Shown: positions 42,875-52,974, counted from the stretch's first letter. The stretch is 64,000 nucleotides of DNA from Peribacillus simplex (GCF_030123325.1 NZ_CP126106.1:5463001-5527000); one strand, 5' to 3'. The notes: a model not told the origin generated them from the letters alone. Made by a program: numbers and translations.

Positions 42875-44267
42875 CCAGCAGCCCCCTTTTCATGGCATCA
42901 TTATTCATTATTTGTATATGGTGAACCGCATCGACCATCGCTTTACTTTTACCGTAATGAAAAAAGGTGATCGTCCCGGCGGGGTTAGCAAAGCTTCTCC
43001 CTACCCTGCCGGCAATCTGAACGAGGGCACTTTCAGAAAACACTTCATGTTCAGCACCGATGACGGCTACTTCCAACCGATCAATTGTCACGCCGCGTTC
43101 CAGGATGGTCGTTGTCAGTAATCCTGGAACCATTCCATTCCTTAGTGCCATTACCTTTTCCTTTCGATCAGGGTGCCTGGAGTGGACAATCGATAATTTT
43201 GGGGACAGCCTTTGGAACAGCGGAATGGCCTGCTCCATCACTTGAATGCTTGGAAAAAACAAGAGGAAGGGGATTTTCTGCTTAAGGCGTTCACTTACCC
43301 ATCCGGTGATTGTGGGGGGAATCTTTTGTTGAAGAAATAGTTTTTGCCAATTGCCGCTCCACTTCATTCCAGGGACAGGAATTGGCTGACGATGATAACG
43401 GGCCGGGATTATGACGGCTTTCAATTTACCGCTTCGGTATAGCCGCTGCATCCGTTTTGAAGGTGTGGCGGTCAAGTAGATGGTCGCCGCAGAAACCTTT
43501 TTCGATTTATTTACCGCATAATGCAGCGAATCATCAATTGAGTAGGGAAACGCATCGACTTCATCAACGATGATGACATCGAAAGCTTCAATAAAACGGA
43601 AAAGCTGATGTGTCGTGGCAACGGTCAGCGGCGAAAAGCCATGTCTATCTGCACTGCCGGCATAAAGGGTCATGACTTCAATCGCAGGAAAGGCTTTTTT
43701 TAACCTTGGGGAGAGTTCGAGAACGACATCGGTCCGCGGTGTTGCCAAGCATATCCGTTTCCCTGCATGCAAGGCTGCCTCAATCGCTGGAAATAGGACC
43801 TCCGTCTTCCCCGCCCCGCATACAGCCCATACCAGGAATTCATCTTTTCCGTTCACGGCTTCAACGACACGGTCGGAGGCATTTTGTTGACCTGACGATA
43901 AAGTGCCTGCCCAACTCATCACATTGTCAGGAATCGTAAACGGAATGCCGGGCCCGGTCCACCTATAAAGCTTGGCACATTCACTGACCCGTCCCATCAT
44001 GATGCATGAGCGGCAGTACGTGCAATCTTGCTTGCAAATCTTGCAAGGGAATGTATAAAACAACGTTTGATCTTTGTTACCGCAACGTACACAGTTATAA
44101 CTGCCGTTTTTGGATTGCACGCCGAATGTTTCCGAGACATACCCATTCTTGAGGTGCTCTGCGAGGAGTTCTTGGGAGAAGGGGATTTCGAGGGCCAAAA
44201 GGTGTTTTCCGGTGAGATGGTTCTGAAGTTCCGGGGAATAAGGGGGGGAAATGCTCATGTTTTCCAA
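42867..44267 (-). CDS. comFA: DNA uptake helicase-like protein ComFA
   Basis: ATPase that helps drive single-stranded DNA through ComEC during transformation. The 466-residue protein has an N-terminal four-Cys zinc site (CVRCGNK, CKICKQDC, CRSC), Walker A AVCGAGKTE near residue 150, the DEVD box in VIIVDEVDAF, LTATPSKR, and motif VI QIAGRVGRS. Start is TTG 44267, about seven bases after GGAGG. It is the first gene of the comF operon, upstream of comFC and the degenerate yvyF-flgM-flgN. Confidence 0.94.
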   Translation of the reverse strand: MENMSISPPYSPELQNHLTGKHLLALEIPFSQELLAEHLKNGYVSETFGVQSKNGSYNCVRCGNKDQTLFYTFPCKICKQDCTYCRSCIMMGRVSECAKLYRWTGPGIPFTIPDNVMSWAGTLSSGQQNASDRVVEAVNGKDEFLVWAVCGAGKTEVLFPAIEAALHAGKRICLATPRTDVVLELSPRLKKAFPAIEVMTLYAGSADRHGFSPLTVATTHQLFRFIEAFDVIIVDEVDAFPYSIDDSLHYAVNKSKKVSAATIYLTATPSKRMQRLYRSGKLKAVIIPARYHRQPIPVPGMKWSGNWQKLFLQQKIPPTITGWVSERLKQKIPFLLFFPSIQVMEQAIPLFQRLSPKLSIVHSRHPDRKEKVMALRNGMVPGLLTTTILERGVTIDRLEVAVIGAEHEVFSESALVQIAGRVGRSFANPAGTITFFHYGKSKAMVDAVHHIQIMNNDAMKRGLLDE

Positions 44268-44345
44268 ATTGTAACCTCCATTTCCTGATAAATTAAACTC
44301 CTCCTTATCATTCGCTTTTTACTCCCGGATTCCTTTTTGAATCCA

Positions 44346-44375
44346 TAAAAAACGCCTTTCACTTAGTAAAGGCGT
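44346..44375 (-). terminator. Terminator of degV
   Basis: ACGCCTTT / AAAGGCGT hairpin with TTTTTTATG on the minus strand. Confidence 0.85.
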
Positions 44376-44381
44376 CACAGC

Positions 44382-45224
44382 TTAAATTTTATACCAGCCC
44401 ATCCCCATTGAACCTTCGCCCAGATGTGTTCCGATTACCGGACCGAAGTAGCTGATGTCGAACTCGACATTTGGGAACCGGGCTTCAAGCTCGGCTTTAC
44501 AGTCTTTAGCTTCACTTTCCCGTTTTGCATGAATGATGACGGCTTTATATTTCTCGCCGCTCGCCGCGTCTTCCCCAAGTAAATCGGCAATCCGTTTCAT
44601 CGCTTTTTTTCTTGTACGGATTTTTTCGAATGGGACGATGACTTTATCAACAAAATGGAGGACCGGCTTCACTTGAAGCAGACTGCCAATCAATGCTTGG
44701 GCACTGCTTAAGCGGCCGCCGCGCTGCAGATGGGATAGGTCATCTGCCATGAAGTAGGCCCTTACCGATGGTTTCATTTCTTCGAGCCTTGCCATGATTT
44801 CTTCTGCACTTTTACCATCAAGTGCCATCATTGCCGCCTCGATCACGTAAAACCCCTGTACCATGCAGCTGATTTCCGAATCAAAGGCATGAACCCTGAT
44901 TCCTTCGACCATTTCACCTGCAGATACCGCTCCTTGATACGTTCCGCTGATGCCGCTCGATAAATGAATGGAAATAACATCATCATATTCTTTTTGCAGT
45001 TCCTCGAACTTCTCGACAAACTTCCCGATTGGAGGCTGTGAAGTGGTCGGCAATTTCTCCCGCATCTTCACTTCCTCATAAAACTCATCCGCAGTTATAT
45101 CAACTTCCTCCCGGTACGCTTCATTGGAAAAAATGACATTAAGCGGCATCATATGTATATGTAAACGATCACGTATTTCCTTAGGTATATATGCAGTGCT
45201 ATCTGTTACGACTGCGGTTTTCAT
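44382..45224 (-). CDS. degV: DegV-family fatty-acid-binding protein (YviA)
   Basis: A 280-residue DegV fold protein. DegV proteins bind fatty acids, and FakB relatives present them to the kinase FakA. Visible are VTDSTAYIPKE at the N-terminus, TTSQPPIG, the ligand loop IHLSSGISGTYQGA, and RGGRLSSAQALIGSLLQVKPVL. It follows degU with a terminator between them, the same neighbourhood as in B. subtilis. Whether it works as a FakB is not shown by sequence alone. Confidence 0.93.
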   Translation of the reverse strand: MKTAVVTDSTAYIPKEIRDRLHIHMMPLNVIFSNEAYREEVDITADEFYEEVKMREKLPTTSQPPIGKFVEKFEELQKEYDDVISIHLSSGISGTYQGAVSAGEMVEGIRVHAFDSEISCMVQGFYVIEAAMMALDGKSAEEIMARLEEMKPSVRAYFMADDLSHLQRGGRLSSAQALIGSLLQVKPVLHFVDKVIVPFEKIRTRKKAMKRIADLLGEDAASGEKYKAVIIHAKRESEAKDCKAELEARFPNVEFDISYFGPVIGTHLGEGSMGMGWYKI

Positions 45225-45340
45225 AATAGTACCATCCTTATAAAAATTTACTGTATCATATTCACCATTCTATCCGAAAATGCCTTTTTTTGCATTAATA
45301 GCTTTCTGCATTACCAAGAATTTGAATCGGGTCATCCATC

Positions 45341-45393
45341 CAAAAAAAAATCCAGCCCTTCAGCACGCATTGCGGTACATGAAGAGCCGGACT
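45341..45393 (-). terminator. Terminator of degU
   Basis: GTCCGGCTCTTCA / TGAAGGGCTGGAT stem with a larger loop; nine Ts follow on the minus strand. Confidence 0.85.
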
Positions 45394-45408
45394 TATCGAA
45401 CACTTTAA

Positions 45409-46092
45409 TTACTTCACTTCCACCCAGCCATTTTTAATAGCTAGGACAACCGCTTGTGTACGGTCATTCACATTCATCTTCTGAAGAATGTTACTCACAT
45501 GGTTCTTGACTGTTTTTTCACTGATATATAGAGTTTCGCCGATGGCCCGGTTGCTTTTCCCGTCCGCTAAAAGTTGAAGCACTTCACATTCGCGTCGAGT
45601 CAATAGGTGAAGCGGCCTCCTAATTTCTATCGTATGTATGGAATCACGATCAGCACCCTCTTCAGCTGCCAAGCGGCGATATTCTTTAACCAAATTATGG
45701 GTCACCTTCGGATGAAGGTATGAGCCGCCTTCAGCGACTACACGCACAGCATCAATCAACGCATCTGCGTCCATTTCTTTCAAAAGATAACCTTGTGCTC
45801 CTGTTTTCAATGCGTGCTGCACGTAGTTTTCATCATCATGAATGGAAAGGATGATGACTTTTGTTTCAGGGTAACGGTTCACGAGCATTTTTGTTGCTTC
45901 GACCCCATTCATGGTCGGCATGTTGATATCCATGATAACAACATCAGGTTTATGTGTTTCAACGAGGTCCATCGCTTCGCTTCCGTCATCACCCTCGGCA
46001 ACAACATCAAAGGATGATTCAAAATCTAATATGCGCTTTACGCCTTCACGGAAAAGCTGATGGTCATCGATAATGATGATACTAGTCTTCAA
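45409..46092 (-). CDS. degU: Response regulator DegU
   Basis: NarL/LuxR-type response regulator of 227 residues controlling exoenzymes, competence, motility and biofilm. The receiver domain has acidic pocket IIIIDDHQLF and the phosphorylated Asp55 in VVIMDINMPT. The C-terminal HTH (about residues 160-225) has LTRRECEVLQLLADGKSN and the recognition helix region EKTVKNHVSNILQKM. It follows degS by 47 bases in the minus-strand operon. Confidence 0.97.
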   Translation of the reverse strand: MKTSIIIIDDHQLFREGVKRILDFESSFDVVAEGDDGSEAMDLVETHKPDVVIMDINMPTMNGVEATKMLVNRYPETKVIILSIHDDENYVQHALKTGAQGYLLKEMDADALIDAVRVVAEGGSYLHPKVTHNLVKEYRRLAAEEGADRDSIHTIEIRRPLHLLTRRECEVLQLLADGKSNRAIGETLYISEKTVKNHVSNILQKMNVNDRTQAVVLAIKNGWVEVK

Positions 46093-46139
46093 CGGCTTCT
46101 TCCTCCTAGTTTCTATTTAATATGTCTATTCTCTATAAT

Positions 46140-47282
46140 TTATAAATGGTAGGGAACTTGTATAAACACCAAAGTGCCTGCCCCCGGTTGTGAATCGATC
46201 GTCATTTCACCTTCCAGCAGCTCGACTCTTTCCCTCATTCCTACCAAGCCAAATGAACCTTCTTTTTGAATCGAAGAGTCAAACCCCTTTCCATCATCTT
46301 TGACGACGACGGTCACCATCTCCTTGGAAATGGACAGTTTAACTTGAATCTGTTTTGGGTCCGCATGCTTCAATGAATTTTGTACAGACTCCTGAACCAG
46401 CCTGAATAAAGCGACTTCCATATCGGAAGGAAGCCTTTTGACCTGTCCAAGGTTGACGAAATTCAGATTCACACCATTATTATAGTCTTCGGTCGTTTGC
46501 AGGTACTTTCTGAGGGTAGGTACAAGGCCTAAATCATCAAGCGCCATAGGACGAAGGTCATAGATGATCCTGCGCACTTCATATAAAGCATTCCTTACCA
46601 TGACCTTTAAACTGCGGATTTCCACTAACGCTTCATCAGGACCTCTCTCCCGCTGCACTCGTTCTATCAAGTCTGAGCGCATCATGACGTTTGCCAGCAT
46701 TTGCGCAGGGCCATCATGAATTTCACGTGAGAGCTTTTTACGTTCCTGCTCCTGGGCTTCGATTATTTTCAGGCCGAAGTCCTGTTTGCGTTTCGCTTCT
46801 TGAAGGGCTTCCCCCACAAATTTAAGATCCTGGGTCAAATAATTCTGCACTACCGATATTTGCGAAACGAGATGCACCGCTTTATCGATCGTCTGCTGCA
46901 GTCCCCTTAACCTTAACTCAAGCTCATCCCGGCGATTACGGAGCTCTTTCTCCAATTGCCGGTTAATTTGTAAATCGACTTGCAGCTTATGTGCCCTTTC
47001 ATAAGCATCGCGCACCTGTTCTTCAGAAAAATGGTTGAAGTGCATACTGACTTCCGAAAGCCTTTTTCGAGCAAACCTGGCTTTTGAATCCAATGCATCG
47101 CTGTCGGTTATCACAATGGCAACCCTAATTTTCACATCATCAAGCTCTTTTGATAATGACTCGAAATCCTTTCGGCATTGTTCGCCGATATCAAAGACTT
47201 CATCCTTACTCTCACTAACAGTGCTCACCATTGTTTCTAAGATCTTGTCCAATGCTTTAGCATCAACCTTTTTTATGGACAT
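46140..47282 (-). CDS. degS: Sensor histidine kinase DegS
   Basis: Cytoplasmic kinase of DegU, 380 residues. The N-terminal 170 residues are a long coiled-coil sensor domain without membrane segments. The HisKA_3 box has His189 in LSREIHDGPAQML, the same number as in B. subtilis DegS, followed by RNALYEVRRIIYDLRP and an HATPase domain with VVKDDGKGFD and GSFGLVGMRERVE. ATG 47282 follows GGAGGG; the frame is open 12 codons upstream. Confidence 0.96.
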   Translation of the reverse strand: MSIKKVDAKALDKILETMVSTVSESKDEVFDIGEQCRKDFESLSKELDDVKIRVAIVITDSDALDSKARFARKRLSEVSMHFNHFSEEQVRDAYERAHKLQVDLQINRQLEKELRNRRDELELRLRGLQQTIDKAVHLVSQISVVQNYLTQDLKFVGEALQEAKRKQDFGLKIIEAQEQERKKLSREIHDGPAQMLANVMMRSDLIERVQRERGPDEALVEIRSLKVMVRNALYEVRRIIYDLRPMALDDLGLVPTLRKYLQTTEDYNNGVNLNFVNLGQVKRLPSDMEVALFRLVQESVQNSLKHADPKQIQVKLSISKEMVTVVVKDDGKGFDSSIQKEGSFGLVGMRERVELLEGEMTIDSQPGAGTLVFIQVPYHL

Positions 47283-47902
47283 TAAGATCCCTCCACTTAA
47301 ATCAAAAGACTTAAACAATTTATTGTCTTAAAGACTATGTATATGGAAAAAAGTTCTTTCCCTTTTTCATGAATGGTTAAATTTCAGGAAACATTTGTAT
47401 GAAGTAACCTTCATGAACATATTGTACCAAAAAAAGTTTAAAAATACGTTAATTCCCTTTTATGATTTCCATAAAATGTACCTATTTATTACTATACATC
47501 TCATATTTTGGCCACTTACGTCTGCCTATTAAAGGCAGAAAGCCATTTCAATTATCCTAATACAAAATATCCTTTTCAATCAAATGGGATATTCCGCTCC
47601 ATTGATTATCATATGAAATAGATGCATTTATTAAATGGCAAAATCCCTGAAATGAGAGGACGCATTAAAGTAAAGTCAGGATAATGGCACGGAACTCATG
47701 TTTTTCCTACAATGTTATTCTTTTAAGCATATATGACCAGCTAATAACAATAACAGGCAATGAAATTAATTATAACACGTACAGCTTTTTCTTATATTAA
47801 AGTTTCTTTACACATGCGGTATGTAAATGAATCGTCATTGCCACTTTTTCCGCAAAGCCTTATAATAAATCAACTAATAGGAAGTACGAAGGTGGAATGG
47901 TA
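47283..47902. other. Intergenic region between divergent degS and yvyE
   Basis: 620 bp, AT-rich. On the minus strand a TGGTACAAT extended -10 (complement of 47421-47429) could start degS about 130 bases upstream of its ATG. The plus strand has the yvyE promoter at 47838-47866. The middle (47430-47830) contains nothing I can identify. Confidence 0.55.
47838..47866 (+). promoter_or_regulatory. Sigma-A promoter of yvyE
   Basis: TTGCCA (47838-47843), a 17-base spacer and TATAAT (47861-47866), about 37 bases before the start codon. Confidence 0.8.
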
Positions 47903-48538
47903 ATGCTCACTAAATATTTAACGGTGGCAGGTCGCGGCGAACATGAAATCGTCATTGAAAAATCCCGTTTCATTTCCCACATCGCCCGGGTTGAAACCGA
48001 AGATGCCGCACAGGCCTTTATCCAGGAAATCAAGAAAAAGCACAAAGATGCTACACATAATTGTTCCGCTTATATGATCGGGGAACAAAATCAAATCCAA
48101 AAAGCCCTCGATGATGGGGAACCGAGCGGAACGGCAGGCGTCCCTATCCTGGAAGTGCTTAAGAAAAAAGACCTGAAAGACACCGCTGTTGTTGTCACAC
48201 GATATTTTGGCGGCATCAAACTTGGTGCTGGCGGCCTCATTCGCGCTTACAGCAAAGCGACTTCAGAAGGAATTAATACCACTGGTGTGGTCGTAAGAAA
48301 ACTAATGCGGGTCATTTCGACAACCGTCGACTATACCTGGCTTGGAAAATTGGAAAACGAATTGCGATCTTCCATTTATCAAATAAAGGAAATTCAATAC
48401 CTTGATCAGGTCATTATCCTTGTATATGTCGAGGAAACACAAAAAGAGACATATACCGCTTGGATTACAGAGCTGACAAATGGTCAAGGCCATATCACTG
48501 AGGAAGAAATGCTTTATTTGGAAGAGGAATTCTCCTGA
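47903..48538 (+). CDS. yvyE: YigZ/IMPACT-family protein YvyE
   Basis: A 211-residue protein of the UPF0029 family. The N-terminal IMPACT domain has KSRFISHIARVETEDAA, DDGEPSGTAGVPILEVL and VVTRYFGGIKLGAGGLIRAY, the most conserved block. The C-terminal DUF1949 domain has a ferredoxin-like fold. Relatives are linked to translation or RNA binding, but function in bacteria is unknown. The second ATG (47903) is properly spaced from GGTGG. It keeps its B. subtilis place beside degS and tagV. Confidence 0.92.
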   Translation: MLTKYLTVAGRGEHEIVIEKSRFISHIARVETEDAAQAFIQEIKKKHKDATHNCSAYMIGEQNQIQKALDDGEPSGTAGVPILEVLKKKDLKDTAVVVTRYFGGIKLGAGGLIRAYSKATSEGINTTGVVVRKLMRVISTTVDYTWLGKLENELRSSIYQIKEIQYLDQVIILVYVEETQKETYTAWITELTNGQGHITEEEMLYLEEEFS

Positions 48539-48716
48539 TGAACTCCTGCATATTTTTCCTTTTTTACACTGTAATATAATTGAAAAGAAATATTTATTTT
48601 ACGAAATTATTAAATCATTGTAAAATTAGGTGTAATATATGACGAAATATAAACTGCAGGATTCGAAAAATAGCGATATATGTCTGATGTTCGTTATTTA
48701 AAAGGAGAAGAAAAAG

Positions 48717-49739
48717 ATGTCTACTACTAGGCGTGTTTATAAAATTAAAAAAACAAAGAAAAAAAGGCGAAAGAGGCTTTGGTTATTGCTTGTTCCCCTG
48801 CTGGTACTTGGTCTGGGAGCTTCTACGTATGCTGCAACCCTGTATATGAAAGCCCAGAATGTATTCAGTGATTCTTATGACCCTGTGGAAGCATCAGCAA
48901 AGCGAAGTGAAGCGATCGACCCGCTCGAAGATAATTTCTCGATCCTTTTCATAGGAATCGATGATAGTAAGGACCGTGACTTAAAAGGAAATTCCCGCTC
49001 GGATGCTTTAATTCTGGCCACATTCAATAAAGATCAAAAATCTATCAAACTATTAAGCATTCCACGTGATTCCTATGTGTACGTGCCAGCCAAGGGCGTA
49101 ACCACGAAAATCAACGCGGCCCACGCAGCCGGCGGACCAAAAGCGACGATGGACACCGTAGAGGAGTTATTCGATATCCCTGTCGATTATTATGTTCGCA
49201 TGAACTTTAATGCTTTCATCGATGTCGTAGATTCATTGGATGGTATCGAAGTCGACGTCCCTTATGAAATAAATGAAATCGATTCACATGACAAAAAGAA
49301 TGCCGTCCATCTCGAAGAAGGATTACAGACCGTTGATGGTGAAGGAGCATTAGCGTTTGCACGGACACGTAAAAAGGACAGTGATATCCAACGTGGTGAG
49401 CGTCAGCAGGAAGTCCTAAAAGCCATCATTGCCAAAGCAACCTCTGCTGGATCACTGACGAAATATACAGACGTAATGGAAGCTGTCGGAGACAATATGA
49501 CAACGAACCTTAAATTCTCACAAATGAGAGGTTTCATAAAATATGTAACTACCGATAAAGGACTGAATCTTGAAACCATCAAACTTGAAGGTCAGGATTC
49601 TACCATTAACGGAAGCTATTATTATCAGCTGAACGATACATCATTAGCGAACACTAAGCTGTTGCTTCAATCCCACTTAAACCTGGGACCGAATGAAGGC
49701 AATCAAACCGAAGCCGCTCAATCACAAACACAAGAATAA
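48717..49739 (+). CDS. tagV: LCP-family wall polymer transferase TagV (YvhJ)
   Basis: LytR-CpsA-Psr protein of 340 residues that attaches wall teichoic acid or related polymers to peptidoglycan. A very basic cytoplasmic N-terminus (KKTKKKRRKRL) precedes one membrane segment (about residues 22-42). The LCP domain shows NSRSDALILATFN with catalytic Arg and Asp residues, LLSIPRDSYVYVP and FARTRKKDSDIQRGERQ. The name follows its position next to yvyE and tagO; TagT and TagU are close paralogues. AAAGGAGAAG precedes the ATG. Confidence 0.88.
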   Translation: MSTTRRVYKIKKTKKKRRKRLWLLLVPLLVLGLGASTYAATLYMKAQNVFSDSYDPVEASAKRSEAIDPLEDNFSILFIGIDDSKDRDLKGNSRSDALILATFNKDQKSIKLLSIPRDSYVYVPAKGVTTKINAAHAAGGPKATMDTVEELFDIPVDYYVRMNFNAFIDVVDSLDGIEVDVPYEINEIDSHDKKNAVHLEEGLQTVDGEGALAFARTRKKDSDIQRGERQQEVLKAIIAKATSAGSLTKYTDVMEAVGDNMTTNLKFSQMRGFIKYVTTDKGLNLETIKLEGQDSTINGSYYYQLNDTSLANTKLLLQSHLNLGPNEGNQTEAAQSQTQE

Positions 49740-49740
49740 A

Positions 49741-49781
49741 GGGAAACCCCCATTCACTCCTGAGTGGGGGTTTCCTTTTTT
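49741..49781 (+). terminator. Terminator of tagV
   Basis: GGAAACCCCCA / TGGGGGTTTCC hairpin followed by TTTTTT. Confidence 0.95.
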
Positions 49782-49864
49782 GAAGCGTTCGCCTCCATAT
49801 AGCTTAACTTATATGAAATGACATGCTTCGCAGACAGCCTTAAATGATCCACACTCAATACAAC

Positions 49865-49907
49865 AAAAAAAGCCACCAACCGTTACTTTAAACGATTGGT
49901 GGCTTTT
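49865..49907 (-). terminator. Terminator of tagO
   Basis: AAAAGCCACC / GGTGGCTTTT outer stem with inner CGTT/AACG pairing; T-rich on both strands. Confidence 0.85.
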
Positions 49908-49958
49908 CATTTATACATTAGCAAAATTAGCTAATCTAGTAATCTATTCCCATAACGA

Positions 49959-51032
49959 TCATGGTTTGTTTTTAAAGTTGAGCATCTTGAGCAACGGCTG
50001 ATAGTTTGAATTGACCAAACCAATCTTCTCCACGAAAATCTCAATGATCAGCAGGAGTCCCGTCACAAGGATCAAAGCTCCCCACATCGTTGCAAATGAA
50101 AAGATAATGGCCGCTAAGCCAAAGCAAGCAGCTAAAGCGTATATGAGCAAGACAGTCTGCTTATGAGTGAATCCCAAGTTTATCAAACAGTGATGTAAAT
50201 GGGATTTATCAGCAGCCGAGATCGGCTGTTTATTGACGACCCTGCGGATAATCGCGAAGAATGTATCCGAAATGGGCACACCCAAAATGATGATCGGTAC
50301 GATCAATGAAATCATCGTAACGTTTTTAAACCCTAGCAGGGACAGGACGGCAATGATGTAACCTAAGAATAAGGCACCTGTATCTCCCATGAAAATCTTT
50401 GCCGGATGGAAGTTATATTTCAAAAAGCCAAGAGTGCTTCCAATCACGATCAATGCGATCATAGCAACAAATAGGTCCCCTTTAATAAGGGCCATTGTTG
50501 CAATTGTCACTAATGCGATCGTTGAGACACCGCCTGCAAGACCATCCAGTCCATCTATCAGGTTGATTGCATTAATGATGCCGACGATCCACAAAATGGT
50601 AATCGGTATACTAAAAACACCAAATTCAAGTGTATCGGTAAAGAACGGCAAATTGATGAATTTCACTTCAAGACCGCCCCATAATACGATAATGAGGGCC
50701 GCCAAAACCTGGCCCAGGAATTTGGGTGCAGCTCTTAATTCAAAAATATCATCAGCCATCCCGATCAAAATGATGACAAGGGCTCCCACCAGAAGGGGCA
50801 GCTGCTCCCCAAAGTCATTCATGAAAAGTAAGAACGGTAAGAACGTAATGAAAAAACTCAAAAATATAGCTAAACCGCCCATGCGCGGCATAATTTTACT
50901 ATGCACTTTTCGCTCATTCGGTTTATCGGTAGCTCCTAATTTAAAGGCCAGCTTTCCGACAAAAGGAGTCAAAAAAATGGATAATAAAAAGGATACCAAC
51001 AAGGCCAATACCAACAAGGCCCCTATTAACAT
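49959..51032 (-). CDS. tagO: Undecaprenyl-phosphate GlcNAc-1-phosphate transferase TagO
   Basis: Commits to wall teichoic acid and other undecaprenyl-linked polymers by making C55-PP-GlcNAc. The 357-residue protein has about eleven membrane segments and the conserved cytoplasmic loops of the MraY/WecA family: GMADDIFELRAAPKFLGQ, NLIDGLDGLAGG, KIFMGDTGALFLG and the His motif KSHLHHCL. ATG 51032 follows GAGGTGG by six bases; a GTG seven codons upstream lacks a site. TagA, TagG and TagH are encoded nearby. Confidence 0.95.
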   Translation of the reverse strand: MLIGALLVLALLVSFLLSIFLTPFVGKLAFKLGATDKPNERKVHSKIMPRMGGLAIFLSFFITFLPFLLFMNDFGEQLPLLVGALVIILIGMADDIFELRAAPKFLGQVLAALIIVLWGGLEVKFINLPFFTDTLEFGVFSIPITILWIVGIINAINLIDGLDGLAGGVSTIALVTIATMALIKGDLFVAMIALIVIGSTLGFLKYNFHPAKIFMGDTGALFLGYIIAVLSLLGFKNVTMISLIVPIIILGVPISDTFFAIIRRVVNKQPISAADKSHLHHCLINLGFTHKQTVLLIYALAACFGLAAIIFSFATMWGALILVTGLLLIIEIFVEKIGLVNSNYQPLLKMLNFKNKP

Positions 51033-51108
51033 CAAGAACCACCTCAATTCCACTAAAAATCTAATACCCGTAACGATCTATAAGAAAACCTATATATAAA
51101 TGCTTATT

Positions 51109-52212
51109 TTAATTTTTCATCCTCAAATAAACATTATATACGTTTTCGGCTAAAATCTCTATAGAAAAGTTGCTTTTTGCAAATTTTTGTAAATCCGACC
51201 CTATCTTTGTCAGGTCTCCGGATTTTTTTAATTCCATAGCATTGCAGATGGCCAATTTGAGCTGTTCGATATTGCCGATTTCCGTAATCCAGCCCTTGCT
51301 CCGATCGGGAATCAATTCCTGTACACCGCCGACATCACTTGTGATTGCCGGAAGACCCGATCTTGCTCCTTCAAGTAAAACCAGTGGAAAACTTTCGCTT
51401 AACGAAGTCAATAATGTGATGTCCCCTAACGGGTAGATTCGTTCTAAATCTTCACGATACCCTAAAAAGTGCACATGATCGGATAATCCCTTTTCCGAGA
51501 CCATCTCTTCCAGAGCGGATCTCCTGCTCCCGTCCCCTGCAAGCAACAGCTTTATATAAGGGAATTCCGATACCACTTCACTTAATGCCGCTAAAGCAAA
51601 TTCATGACCCTTCACCGGTTCAAGCCTTGCAGGCATGATGACGATGAAATCATCCTTCCCAAACCCGAAATCTTCTCTTTGAAGCGGGAAAGCCAATTCC
51701 TTTTCAAAGTCAATTCCGTTCAGGATCTTTGTTATTTTTGACGAATGGATTCCTTGGTCAATCAAGTCCTGCTTAAAGCGGTCGGAAACTGCCAGTATAT
51801 GATCGGCATATTGAAATGACCTTACATGAAGGCCGGTGAACAATTTTCCTTTTACACCCTGCCCCAAAAAGTCATGATGAGGTGAACTGTGAACAGTAAG
51901 GAGCCAAGGGCATTTAATGAGGCGCTTTATAAATGCACCATATATATTCGCCCGCGGACCATGTGTATGGATGATGTCTATATTATTTAGACGGATAAAG
52001 TCCCGTAAAGGTTTCAAAATTGAAAGGTCATATTTGGAATGTTGCTTGAAAAGTTCGGTTTGTATCCCGGAAGACCTGGCCCGCCGGTAAAGTTCACCCT
52101 CTTCAAATACACCAAGCAAACATTCCTCTTTATTCAATTGGTTCAGTAAGGACATAATATGAAACATTCCGCCGCCAGTTTCATTACCAGCGTTTAAGTG
52201 CAAGATTCTCAT
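51109..52212 (-). CDS. Glycosyltransferase family 4 (GT-B)
   Basis: Predicted retaining glycosyltransferase of 367 residues. The N-terminal Rossmann domain has the glycine-rich loop NAGNETGGGMFH. The C-terminal nucleotide-sugar domain has VIMPARLEPVKGHEFAL and the catalytic region SLSESFPLVLLEGARSG, with the EX7E-type glutamates, then GGVQELI. ATG 52212 follows AGGAG by eight bases. It lies 18 bases after tagA on the minus strand, so the two are probably co-transcribed. The sugar and acceptor are unknown. Confidence 0.88.
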   Translation of the reverse strand: MRILHLNAGNETGGGMFHIMSLLNQLNKEECLLGVFEEGELYRRARSSGIQTELFKQHSKYDLSILKPLRDFIRLNNIDIIHTHGPRANIYGAFIKRLIKCPWLLTVHSSPHHDFLGQGVKGKLFTGLHVRSFQYADHILAVSDRFKQDLIDQGIHSSKITKILNGIDFEKELAFPLQREDFGFGKDDFIVIMPARLEPVKGHEFALAALSEVVSEFPYIKLLLAGDGSRRSALEEMVSEKGLSDHVHFLGYREDLERIYPLGDITLLTSLSESFPLVLLEGARSGLPAITSDVGGVQELIPDRSKGWITEIGNIEQLKLAICNAMELKKSGDLTKIGSDLQKFAKSNFSIEILAENVYNVYLRMKN

Positions 52213-52230
52213 CCAGTCCACTCCTTATGT

Positions 52231-52974
52231 TCAGGAACGCTGTACCGTTTTCCTTAACCGCTTAACCTTTAAAACGAATCTTGGCAGCGCAAGCATCCGT
52301 TTCCAGCGCGAAGGTTGCTGGATCAGTCGGTACAACCATTCAAGACGCATCTTTTGCCAGATAACCGGGGCGCGGTTCACCTTTCCCGCAAGGACATCAA
52401 AGCTTCCCCCAACTCCCATGAATAACCCCTTATTGAATAGCCCATAGTGCTTGGAAACCCATTTTTCCTGCCTAGGGAACCCCAATGCAGTCAAAATGAT
52501 GTCCGGTTCAAGATCCGCTATCGACTTAGGCAGGGCATCATCCTTTATATCAATGTAACCATGGTTGTATCCCACCAACTCGAGACCCGGGTATGATTCT
52601 TTCACTTTCAGGGCCGCTGCTTCAATCACGCTTTCCTCCGCTCCAAGCAGGTATACCTTCAGCGCTTTTTCATCAGCGACCCGAAATAATTCATTCATCA
52701 AGTCGAATCCGGTAATCCGCTCTTGTAAAGGTTGATTTAGCCATTTAGAGGCCATAATAATACCAACGCCATCCGGAGTGATGTAATCAGCCGATATAAT
52801 GATGTCTTTATAATCCTGATGTTCATTTGCATACTCAACTATTTCCGGATTTGCCGTAACGATAAACGTTTTTTCCTGATTCATCAATCTTGGATAGATC
52901 ATTCCATTCATGAATTCATTCATATTGCTATCAATGAATGGTATGGATAGTATCTCAACAAACTTCTCTGTCAT
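52231..52974 (-). CDS. tagA: UDP-ManNAc transferase TagA (WecG/TagA/CpsF family)
   Basis: Adds N-acetylmannosamine to C55-PP-GlcNAc to finish the linkage disaccharide of wall teichoic acid. The 247-residue protein has the family motifs YITPDGVGI, containing the proposed catalytic Asp, TGFDLM, YLLGAEESV, ALGFPRQEKW, and GVGGSFDVLAGKVNRAP. The ribosome site is weak. It is next to a GT4 gene and close to tagO, and divergent from the ligase-flippase operon, which supports a role in undecaprenyl-linked polymer assembly. Confidence 0.92.
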   Translation of the reverse strand: MTEKFVEILSIPFIDSNMNEFMNGMIYPRLMNQEKTFIVTANPEIVEYANEHQDYKDIIISADYITPDGVGIIMASKWLNQPLQERITGFDLMNELFRVADEKALKVYLLGAEESVIEAAALKVKESYPGLELVGYNHGYIDIKDDALPKSIADLEPDIILTALGFPRQEKWVSKHYGLFNKGLFMGVGGSFDVLAGKVNRAPVIWQKMRLEWLYRLIQQPSRWKRMLALPRFVLKVKRLRKTVQRS